From positions 1 to 11,642 of the forward strand of contig JAJZQE010000013.1 of NCBI GenBank assembly GCA_021847685.1: DNA of 11,642 nucleotides. Reading direction: 5' to 3'. Below, one piece after another: positions 7,500 to 11,642 of this stretch. The notes beneath the pieces are model-generated. The model was given only the letters and a program-made list of their open reading frames with translations, did no database searches and was not told the origin of the DNA. Position numbers and translations under genes: made by a program. This DNA comes from a bacterium. GTDB lineage: Bacteria > Patescibacteriota > Saccharimonadia > Saccharimonadales > Saccharimonadaceae. Each line of letters begins with the position of its first letter. Position 1 is the stretch's first letter.

Positions 7500-7910
7500 A
7501 TGAAAAAAACAATAACAACAGCCATCGCCGGTCTGCTTGCCGTTCCAGCATTGGCGCTTGGGTTAACTTTGTTTACCCCGACAGTTTCAACTGTATCTGC
7601 GGCTGGCTCGTGTGCAAATGGTGCAACTATCGCTGATGGTGTTGACTGTGCTAGTACTAGCGGTACACCAAAAACCTTGTTTGGTGCTAATAGCATCTTT
7701 ACAACCGTAATTAACACTCTGCTTTTCGTGATTGGTGCGTTAAGCGTTGTCATGTTGATTATCGGCGGTATTCGATACACAGTTTCAGGTGGTACGGCCG
7801 CCCAAGTTACAGCTGCTAAAAATACAATCATGTATGCCCTAATCGGACTTGTTGTTGCCTTTTTGGCCTACGCAATCGTTAACTGGGTTCTTGGCAGCAT
7901 TAGCGCCTAG
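7500..7910 (+). CDS. T4SS pilin-like protein 5, probable major pilin
   Basis: 136 residues. Signal peptide about 1-34 (MKKTITTAIA start, cleavage likely near VSAA), a short loop with cysteines 38 and 50, helix one about 66-92, turn VSGGTAAQVTAAKNTI, helix two about 101-132 (YALIGLVVAFLAYAIVNWV). Same TrbC/VirB2-like two-helix design as the four preceding genes and closest to pilin 4. It differs from them in expression signals: its own near-consensus promoter, an AAAGGA ribosome binding site 11 bases before the ATG, and an intrinsic terminator 20 bases after the stop. That arrangement is what one would expect for the abundant fibre subunit, with the others made in smaller amounts from the upstream operon. 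The role is inferred, the family is fairly certain. Confidence 0.85.
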   Translation: MKKTITTAIAGLLAVPALALGLTLFTPTVSTVSAAGSCANGATIADGVDCASTSGTPKTLFGANSIFTTVINTLLFVIGALSVVMLIIGGIRYTVSGGTAAQVTAAKNTIMYALIGLVVAFLAYAIVNWVLGSISA

Positions 7911-7930
7911 ACTTACCTTTCTTAATAAAA

Positions 7931-7960
7931 AATAACCCGGCGTTGTCCGGGTTATTTTTA
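7931..7960 (+). terminator. Intrinsic terminator after pilin 5 (bidirectional)
   Basis: AATAACCCGG (7931-7940) pairs perfectly with CCGGGTTATT (7947-7956) around a 6-base loop, followed by TTTA. On the other strand the stem is followed by a run of six T, so it can also stop leftward transcription. Confidence 0.85.
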
Positions 7961-8100
7961 TGCCACGTTCCCCTCGCCTCCACGCCCAACCACTCCTCCA
8001 ACCGGGCTTCGCTCCGGGTACGAACAAGAGCCTCGGCGTCTTGTCGCACTCGGGCTGCAGAGTGGTTGTTCGTAGTAGTTAGGCGCGTTGGCTCTACTGC
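7961..8100. other. GC-rich intergenic element with competing inverted repeats
   Basis: No credible protein gene. GAGTGGTTG (8060-8068) is complementary to CAACCACTC (7987-7995). The overlapping TTGTTCGTA (8066-8074) is complementary to TACGAACAA (8019-8027). A shorter CACTC (8047-8051) also competes for GAGTG. The first two pairings share three bases and cross each other, so they are alternatives or a partial pseudoknot. Composition is markedly richer in GC than the flanking A/T-rich sequence. It could be a leader or part of the downstream ncRNA, or a separate RNA; no start signal was found for it. Confidence 0.35.
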
Positions 8101-8110
8101 GTTTAAATCG

Positions 8111-8142
8111 TTAATTAGTTAATTAGTTAAGTTAGTTATTAT
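8111..8142 (+). promoter_or_regulatory. A/T-rich direct repeats with -10-like TATTAT before the ncRNA
   Basis: TTAATTAG occurs twice in tandem (8111-8118, 8119-8126), then TTAAGTTAG and TTATTA. TATTAT at 8137-8142 matches five of six -10 bases and would start transcription near 8149, at the edge of the ncRNA. No good -35 is present at 16-18 bases, so promoter strength is uncertain. Confidence 0.35.
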
Positions 8143-8148
8143 TTGTAG

Positions 8149-8383
8149 CCCTCGGGGTCTGGGGTATATGAACTAACCGTAATAAGAAGTAGCTACTGAC
8201 CCTGACTGGCCGAGGACCTACCCGCACCCAGTTTATCTGGCGTAAGGGCGATCCTCCGCTAATAAGCGGAGGTCGTTCCGCAGGCCATCAAGAGCGGTGG
8301 CTACTTCTTATTAGCGCGTTAGTTCATCGAACCCCAGTGATTTTGCCTCTTTTGACAGCAAAAGAGGGGCTTTTGTTTCTTTT
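8149..8383 (+). ncRNA. Structured ncRNA with very long closing stem, family unknown
   Basis: About 235 bases including its terminator. The closing stem is formed by three near-continuous perfect blocks: 8159-8165 with 8331-8337 (CTGGGGT/ACCCCAG), 8169-8177 with 8318-8326 (TGAACTAAC/GTTAGTTCA), and 8180-8193 with 8300-8313 (TAATAAGAAGTAGC/GCTACTTCTTATTA). Together they make 30 Watson-Crick pairs, extended by wobble pairs to 8198/8295. Above an internal loop (8199-8206 and 8288-8294), TGGCC (8207-8211) pairs with GGCCA (8283-8287). A branched top holds hairpins CCAG-TTTAT-CTGG (8228-8240) and CCTCCGCT-AATA-AGCGGAGG (8253-8272). The directional terminator at 8346-8383 sets the orientation. I see no conserved cores of tmRNA, RNase P RNA or SRP RNA. 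A stem, bubble and top could suggest a 6S-like RNA, but the branching does not clearly fit. No reverse transcriptase, transposase or Cas gene lies nearby. Confidence 0.6.
8346..8383 (+). terminator. Intrinsic terminator of the ncRNA
   Basis: CCTCTTTTG (8346-8354) pairs perfectly with CAAAAGAGG (8359-8367) around ACAG, followed by a T-rich tail (8371-8383). There is no T run on the opposite strand, so it works rightward only and fixes the ncRNA strand. Confidence 0.85.
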
Positions 8384-8483
8384 AGGATTAAAAGAAAGGA
8401 TTAGAGCTGCAGTTCAAAAGAATCAAGACATTTGTTACTTTGGCAAAAGTAAGGATTAGATTAAATATATTTTTTAAGTAAAA
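8384..8483. other. Intergenic A/T-rich spacer with AGGATTA repeats
   Basis: Nothing coding is visible. AGGATTA occurs three times (8384-8390, 8397-8403, 8452-8458), the last two as AAGGATTAGA with variable context. Their meaning is unknown. Confidence 0.3.
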
Positions 8484-8509
8484 ATATAACCCTCATGCGA
8501 GGGTTATAT
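8484..8509 (-). terminator. Intrinsic terminator of hsp20
   Basis: An 11-bp perfect stem, ATATAACCCTC (8484-8494) with GAGGGTTATAT (8499-8509), and an ATGC loop. Read on the minus strand it is followed by TTTTACTT and lies 22 bases past the hsp20 stop. Confidence 0.85.
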
Positions 8510-8530
8510 AGTTTATCATAGGTTTTTGTA

Positions 8531-8998
8531 TTAAAGAACCTGGATCTTCTTGGCCTGCTCTTGCTTGACCTTGCTAAAGCTGATTGTTAGAACGCCATCT
8601 TTTAGAACGGCTTCGACTTCATCTTCTTTAACGTTAACTGGCAAAGCTAGTGTGCGGCTGAACTCGCCCCAATAGCATTCTTGAATGTGCCAATTGGTTG
8701 CGTCGCTCTCGTCACCGCTACTTAGGGTGCCGCTGATGGTCAAGATACCATCGCTAATGCTGACATCCAAATCTTCTTTGTTAACACCGGCTGTACGAGC
8801 CTTAACAACTAGCTTCTCGTCTGTCTCATAGACATCAATAGCAAGCTGTCCTGGGAATTCTTCATCGCTATCATCCCAAGTGTCTTCCGCTGGTGCGCTT
8901 GGCGCTGGCGTATCGTTCGTTGTTAGTTCGTCGTCATTAAGGAAAGCTGCTGCCAACTCGTCCTCAATCAATAAATCATCGTTTTGTTTACGGGCCAT
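8531..8998 (-). CDS. Small heat-shock protein, Hsp20/alpha-crystallin family
   Basis: 155 residues from the ATG at 8998. I prefer this to the in-frame GTG at 9010 because GGAGG at 9004-9008 sits five bases before the ATG and would lie inside the longer version. Residues 1-48 are acidic and disordered (MARKQNDDLL start, Asp/Glu/Pro-rich). The alpha-crystallin domain spans about 50-143: QLAIDVYETDEKLVVKA, VNKEDLDVSISDGILTISG, then the FSRTLALPVNV and DGVLTISFSK strands that are hallmarks of the family. The C-terminal KKIQVL contains an I-x-V element, the short motif that docks onto neighbouring subunits in oligomers. These are ATP-independent cytoplasmic holdases that keep unfolding proteins soluble. 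Monocistronic, with its own promoter and terminator, and divergent from comF. No CIRCE repeat is seen. Confidence 0.93.
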   Translation of the reverse strand: MARKQNDDLLIEDELAAAFLNDDELTTNDTPAPSAPAEDTWDDSDEEFPGQLAIDVYETDEKLVVKARTAGVNKEDLDVSISDGILTISGTLSSGDESDATNWHIQECYWGEFSRTLALPVNVKEDEVEAVLKDGVLTISFSKVKQEQAKKIQVL

Positions 8999-9044
8999 GA
9001 TATCCTCCACTTTCTCTAGGCTCTATTGACAAATAGTCCCTCAC

Positions 9045-9073
9045 ATTATAACCAACATATGCAGTATAATCAA
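9045..9073 (-). promoter_or_regulatory. Promoter of hsp20
   Basis: Minus strand: TTGATT (9073-9068), exactly 17 bases, TATAAT (9050-9045, perfect). Start near 9038. The leader of about 40 bases begins with a small hairpin CTATT-TGTC-AATAG (9036-9023) and carries GGAGG before the ATG. Confidence 0.75.
9065..9070 (+). promoter_or_regulatory. -10 element for comF
   Basis: A perfect TATAAT on the plus strand, overlapping the -35 of the divergent hsp20 promoter. No clear -35 at 16-18 bases. Start would be near 9077; the leader to the ATG at 9105 contains no well-placed Shine-Dalgarno. Confidence 0.45.
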
Positions 9074-9104
9074 CAAGACAGGACGTCTAAACGTAAAAAA
9101 CACA

Positions 9105-9770
9105 ATGATTGACACGCTACTCTCTTTGGCCGCTCCCCACCACTGTTGTGGCTGCAACAAAGTCGGCAGTTTGCTGTGCCCTAATTGTAAATATAACATC
9201 ATATCGGAATCAAAAAACGTTTGTTTGGCCTGTGGCCGACCCAGTTTTGGCCCTGGCGTTTGTAACACCTGTAAGCTGCCCTATAGCCGGGCGTGGTGTG
9301 TTGGCGAGCGCAAGGATGTCTTGCAACGATTAGTTGGTATTTACAAGTTTGAACGTACGAAATCAGCCTATCGAGACTTAGCTGAGTTGCTTGATGATAT
9401 TTTGCCGCAACTACCTATCGGTACTGTGATTGTACCGATACCGACGGTGCCCGCTCACATCCGTGAGCGTGGTTATGATCATACCCTACTATTGGCTCGC
9501 CGTCTGGGGCGAATCCGTAAACTGCCCGTTGCGAAGCTACTAGTCCGAAGTACTAATACGATGCAGCGCCACGCTACGGCTGCCACCAGGGGCCTCCAGG
9601 CTAAATCGGCATTTAAATTGGTCGGAAATGTCGATAAAAATATAAATTATTTGATAATTGACGATGTCGTTACTACCGGGGCAACTGTCCGTTATGCTGC
9701 CAAGGCATTAAAGGATGCGGGCGCTAGCCAAGTTTGGGTGGCGGTTTTAGCTCGACAGACTCTCGACTGA
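9105..9770 (+). CDS. comF: ComF family competence protein (phosphoribosyltransferase-like)
   Basis: 221 residues. The N-terminal zinc-ribbon-like region has paired cysteines (14/17, 25/28, 40/43, 53/56). The C-terminal half is a type I phosphoribosyltransferase fold: VPIPTVPAHIRERGYDH (about 110-126, the ComF-typical RERGYD motif), MQRHATAATRGLQAKSAF, and the PRPP-binding loop YLIIDDVVTTGATV at 182-195, with the two acidic residues and TTGAT intact. ComF proteins act on the cytoplasmic side of natural DNA uptake, helping imported single-stranded DNA across the membrane together with ComEC and ComFA. That fits a host-associated CPR cell known for competence genes. Stop is TGA, used as a normal stop codon. 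Divergent from hsp20; no Shine-Dalgarno is evident. Nothing suggests it is broken. Confidence 0.92.
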   Translation: MIDTLLSLAAPHHCCGCNKVGSLLCPNCKYNIISESKNVCLACGRPSFGPGVCNTCKLPYSRAWCVGERKDVLQRLVGIYKFERTKSAYRDLAELLDDILPQLPIGTVIVPIPTVPAHIRERGYDHTLLLARRLGRIRKLPVAKLLVRSTNTMQRHATAATRGLQAKSAFKLVGNVDKNINYLIIDDVVTTGATVRYAAKALKDAGASQVWVAVLARQTLD

Positions 9771-9873
9771 AAGCCTGGTATCTGTTAGAGTGGGAAGTTA
9801 GAATATAGAAGATAGCACATGGAAGATAATAAAAGTAAATCCATATGCTACTAAAGATTCTAACGATCAATCA
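9771..9873. other. Spacer between comF and tRNA-Ser
   Basis: No gene is visible. GTTAGA and GAAGATA each occur twice in this A/T-rich stretch. No convincing promoter for the tRNA could be assigned. Confidence 0.3.
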
Positions 9874-9963
9874 GGAGAGGTGCCCGAGTGGTTTAAGGGA
9901 ATAGTCTTGAAAACTATCGTGTCAGCAATGGTACCGCGAGTTCGAATCTCGCCCTCTCCGCCA
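9874..9963 (+). tRNA. tRNA-Ser (anticodon TGA)
   Basis: 90 bases including encoded CCA. The acceptor GGAGAGG (9874-9880) pairs with CCTCTCC (9953-9959), the discriminator is G, and CCA is at 9961-9963. The anticodon stem ATAGT/ACTAT encloses CTTGAAA, giving anticodon TGA, which reads TCA and other TCN codons depending on modification. The T arm GCGAG-TTCGAAT-CTCGC is intact. The long variable arm is typical of serine tRNAs. Confidence 0.97.
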
Positions 9964-9998
9964 TATTAATAACCGATCTTCGTGATCGGTTATTAATA
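9964..9998 (+). terminator. 15-bp perfect stem-loop directly after tRNA-Ser
   Basis: TATTAATAACCGATC (9964-9978) pairs perfectly with GATCGGTTATTAATA (9984-9998) around TTCGT. It begins at the base after CCA. There is no separate T run, but the 3' arm itself is T-rich. It probably stops or trims the tRNA transcript and may work in both directions. Confidence 0.65.
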
Positions 9999-10029
9999 TA
10001 CTTAGTTAAGCTGGCTACATAGATTCAGC

Positions 10030-10062
10030 GTGTTTCAGATATTTTGCTGCAACATGAAACAC
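10030..10062. promoter_or_regulatory. Inverted repeat upstream of operon promoter (possible operator)
   Basis: GTGTTTCA (10030-10037) and TGAAACAC (10055-10062) are perfect 8-base inverted repeats separated by 17 bases. Their centres are 25 bases apart, and they end 8 bases before the -35 of the promoter. A dimeric activator or repressor site is possible; a hairpin with a long loop is the alternative. Confidence 0.4.
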
Positions 10063-10070
10063 CGATTTGG

Positions 10071-10098
10071 TTGACATATAAAATATATGCTATATAGT
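10071..10098 (+). promoter_or_regulatory. Promoter of SpoU-like / flavoprotein-aldolase operon
   Basis: TTGACA (10071-10076, perfect consensus), 16 bases, TATAGT (10093-10098, five of six). Start near 10105. The leader contains AAGAAAGG just before the ATG at 10129. Confidence 0.75.
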
Positions 10099-10128
10099 TC
10101 GAAAAGAGACACAAGAAAGGAATTTATA

Positions 10129-10695
10129 ATGCCCGATCATGAGCGTGCGTTTGATACCGATCCCCAAGGGGTGATACCTATAGAGTCTACTTCTGAATTT
10201 TTAGTTCCACCTGTGCGGTTTGCGTTTATTCATCTTAACAAGCCCTTTGATGTAGCCATGGTTGGGCAGGTTGTTGCTGCAACTGGCCATGTTAAAGCTG
10301 ATATGGTTGGACAAAGTATCGATTTTGATCATCCCAAGGTGGTTTCAAAACTCAAATCTTGGAATATTTCTGAACCAGGAAAATTGTTAGCTAATAAGTC
10401 TTCTAGATATGATACGATTGATGACCTAAGACTAAAGAATGTACGCTCAAGACTTATTGGTGCTGTAGTGGCGGGCGGCTTGAACCCCTTTCAATATGAG
10501 TGGCAGGATAATGACATTATTGTAATCGGTGGCGCTAATGGACTGTCGGCGCATGATGTTGATAAAATGGATGCCACTATTACTATACCGACTCCTGTTG
10601 AGATTGATTTTCTTACGGTTAGTACGGTTGTGTCATCGCTTGCATACCATATCTTAACGCAAAGAGCACTATGGGACAGGCTTGATAGGGACTAA
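10129..10695 (+). CDS. SpoU/TrmH-like SPOUT-fold protein, key motifs altered
   Basis: 188 residues from ATG 10129, preceded by AAAGGA at the usual distance. The frame is open back to an ATG at 10087, but that codon lies between the promoter hexamers, so it is not the start. The C-terminal half follows the SpoU/TrmH RNA 2'-O-methyltransferase layout: DNDIIVIGGANGLSAHDVDKMDATITIPTP (about 127-156), then FLTVSTVVSSLAYHILTQ. In active members the first motif normally has Glu (GxExxG) and the second reads SLNVS; here they are Ala-Asn and FLTVS. The N-terminal part (VRFAFIHLNKPFDVAMVGQV) could be the matching first strand. It is either a divergent methyltransferase or a non-catalytic relative that binds RNA or a nucleotide. 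It is cotranscribed with the flavoprotein-aldolase gene 11 bases downstream, whose ribosome binding site overlaps this stop. Confidence 0.6.
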   Translation: MPDHERAFDTDPQGVIPIESTSEFLVPPVRFAFIHLNKPFDVAMVGQVVAATGHVKADMVGQSIDFDHPKVVSKLKSWNISEPGKLLANKSSRYDTIDDLRLKNVRSRLIGAVVAGGLNPFQYEWQDNDIIVIGGANGLSAHDVDKMDATITIPTPVEIDFLTVSTVVSSLAYHILTQRALWDRLDRD

Positions 10696-10706
10696 AGGAT
10701 AAGACT

Positions 10707-11642
10707 ATGGAGGGTAAGGTTGCGTATGTTATTGTATCTGCAGCTTCAAAAATACGACTGCTGAGACAGCTAATAGAGGGTTTAACCGTGATTGGTGCTC
10801 GCGTGGTAGTCGTAGCTACCCCAAACGCCTCTGGGGCTTTAAGTGCTCTTAATCTGATTGAATCAGAAGCTACGTTAATAGAAAAAGAAAAAGTCTTTAA
10901 TATACACACGCAGAATAACGACTCCGCTATGCCCAATGCTGACGCGGTAATAGTTGCGCCAGCTACGTTTAATATGGTTAGCAAAATCGTGCTGGGTATT
11001 GCCGATAACTACGCCCTGACTATTATTGCCACTGCTATATCAAAAAGCATACCCGTTATTCTTGCTCCATCATACGATACGATGTGGAATCATCCACTTA
11101 ACAGTACATACCTAGAGACGCTAAAGGCTTGGGGTGTGCATGTTGTTTTGCCCGATTTAGAACTAGGTCATATCACTATGGCGCCAACGCAAAAAATTGT
11201 TGATAGCTTTCAAGCCCGTTTTTCAAAAGTAAAATTCAACGCTATTAAGCTAAAGGACACTAAAGCGCTGAAGTCTACTTTAGGGTGGGCACGTAACCAC
11301 TATATAGATGAATTCATCCGTATTGGTCGACAGTCCGAACAGGACGGTATTAATAGCGGTGTTAACGGATGCTTGAGCGTTCGTTGGGAGGATTGGATTT
11401 TAATAACAACAACCGGCAGTCATCTATCCAGGCTTAAGCCTGATGACCTTTCGTTGGTGCCAATTATACGAAGTAACAAAAATAGGACGATTTACTGGTA
11501 CGGTGATAAGACACCGTCGTCCGAGACCCCCCTTCATCTTTCGCTCTACGGAGAATTATCGACCATTAAAGCAATTGCGCATACGCACTGTAGTGCTATA
11601 ACCTACAATCCGGACTATTCGACAATAAAAACCGAAAACTAT
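10707..11642 (+). CDS. Flavoprotein (CoaC/Dfp-like) fused to class II aldolase, 3' end outside window
   Basis: 312 codons are visible; the frame is open at the right edge. AAAGGA (10694-10699) lies seven bases before the ATG. Residues 1-170 match the HFCD flavoprotein layout seen in phosphopantothenoylcysteine decarboxylase: first strand YVIVSAASKI, NADAVIVAPATFNMVSKIVLGIADN (77-101, cf. APATANTIAKxxxGIADN), and PSYDTMWNHPL (121-131) where the family has PxMNxxMW. The conserved Asn there is not retained. Residues about 193-312 match class II aldolase/adducin: ARNHYIDEF, SGVNGCLSVR, ITTTGSHLSRLKPDDLSLV, PSSETPLHLSLYG with catalytic-type Glu273, and AHTHC with metal-ligand-type His292 and His294. 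The third His would be past the edge. The substrate cannot be inferred; sugar-phosphate, methylthioribulose-phosphate or decarboxylation chemistry are all possible. The fusion appears real because both domains are in one uninterrupted frame. Confidence 0.75.
   Translation, partial: MEGKVAYVIVSAASKIRLLRQLIEGLTVIGARVVVVATPNASGALSALNLIESEATLIEKEKVFNIHTQNNDSAMPNADAVIVAPATFNMVSKIVLGIADNYALTIIATAISKSIPVILAPSYDTMWNHPLNSTYLETLKAWGVHVVLPDLELGHITMAPTQKIVDSFQARFSKVKFNAIKLKDTKALKSTLGWARNHYIDEFIRIGRQSEQDGINSGVNGCLSVRWEDWILITTTGSHLSRLKPDDLSLVPIIRSNKNRTIYWYGDKTPSSETPLHLSLYGELSTIKAIAHTHCSAITYNPDYSTIKTENY

Noticed and set aside
7406..7831. 141-codon minus-strand frame opposite pilin 5
   Set aside because: It runs antisense through the pilin gene and its promoter with no ribosome binding site; it mirrors the hydrophobic codons of the pilin.
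7967..7983. GTTCCCCTCGCCTCCAC resembles the 3' end of a tmRNA
   Set aside because: There is no matching T-stem 5' half, no CCA, no tmRNA 5' domain or tag frame nearby; the resemblance is short and probably chance.
8159..8337. Inverted repeat as a MITE or insertion sequence remnant
   Set aside because: There is no transposase, no target-site duplication that I can see, and a directional terminator and branched GC hairpins inside fit an RNA gene better. Not fully excluded.
8149..8340. Candidate SRP RNA or RNase P RNA
   Set aside because: The near-universal GGAAG/AGCAG tetraloop region of SRP RNA and the GAGGAAAGTCC and ACAGAAA cores of RNase P RNA are absent on both strands.
8999..9010. GTG start at 9010 for hsp20
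   Set aside because: It would place the GGAGG ribosome binding site inside the coding region; ATG 8998 is correctly spaced from it.
10087..10128. Upstream ATG start for the SpoU-like gene
   Set aside because: The ATG lies between the -35 and -10 hexamers and would not be transcribed; ATG 10129 has a good ribosome binding site.
10619..10984. 121-codon minus-strand frame opposite the operon end
   Set aside because: It is antisense to two supported genes and has no promoter or ribosome binding site.
1..11642. CRISPR array, phage or integron structure
   Set aside because: No regularly spaced repeats, cas genes, integrase or phage structural genes are visible.

Overview
The window looks like part of a Candidate Phyla Radiation (Patescibacteria) genome, most likely Candidatus Saccharibacteria (TM7). 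The evidence is a type IV secretion (T4SS) cluster built from the reduced CPR-style parts list: small two-helix pilins, a TrbL/VirB6-like channel protein, a PrgI-family protein and a TraC/VirB4-type N-terminal domain. These sit beside comF, a small heat-shock protein and compact operons. TGA is used as a normal stop (comF ends in TGA), which argues against the UGA=Gly Gracilibacteria/Absconditabacteria. The assignment is an inference from gene content, not a database result.

Layout. (1) 1-5612, minus strand, read right to left: a single-pass exported protein of unknown family (4683-5612), a 904-residue VirB6/TrbL-like protein (1888-4602), a PrgI-family protein (794-1768), and the start of a TraC/VirB4 N-terminal-like protein that runs off the left edge (1-756). 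(2) 5613-5755: a divergent promoter region. (3) 5756-7910, plus strand: five tandem T4SS pilin-like genes. The first four are tightly coupled by stop/start overlaps. The fifth has its own good promoter, Shine-Dalgarno and terminator, so it is probably the major pilin. (4) 7911-8530: 620 bases without a protein gene, holding a GC-rich element with competing inverted repeats and then an apparent free-standing structured ncRNA. This RNA has about 30 Watson-Crick pairs in its closing stem, a branched top and a strong intrinsic terminator. I could not assign it to a known RNA family. (5) hsp20 (minus) and comF (plus), divergent from overlapping promoters. (6) tRNA-Ser(TGA) followed by a 15-bp perfect stem-loop. 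(7) 10071 to the right edge: a promoter with consensus TTGACA drives a two-gene operon. Its first gene encodes a SpoU/TrmH-like protein whose usual signature residues are altered. Its second encodes an apparent fusion of a CoaC/Dfp-type flavoprotein domain with a class II aldolase domain, cut by the window end.

How it fits together. Regions 1-3 would build a cell-envelope T4SS or pilus: pilins for the fibre, VirB6-like for the membrane pore, PrgI and TraC/VirB4 for the inner-membrane energised platform, and possibly the 309-residue protein as a VirB8-like assembly factor. ComF fits natural DNA uptake, which is common in these organisms. The most unusual items are the unassigned ncRNA, the pilin family expansion and the flavoprotein-aldolase fusion operon.
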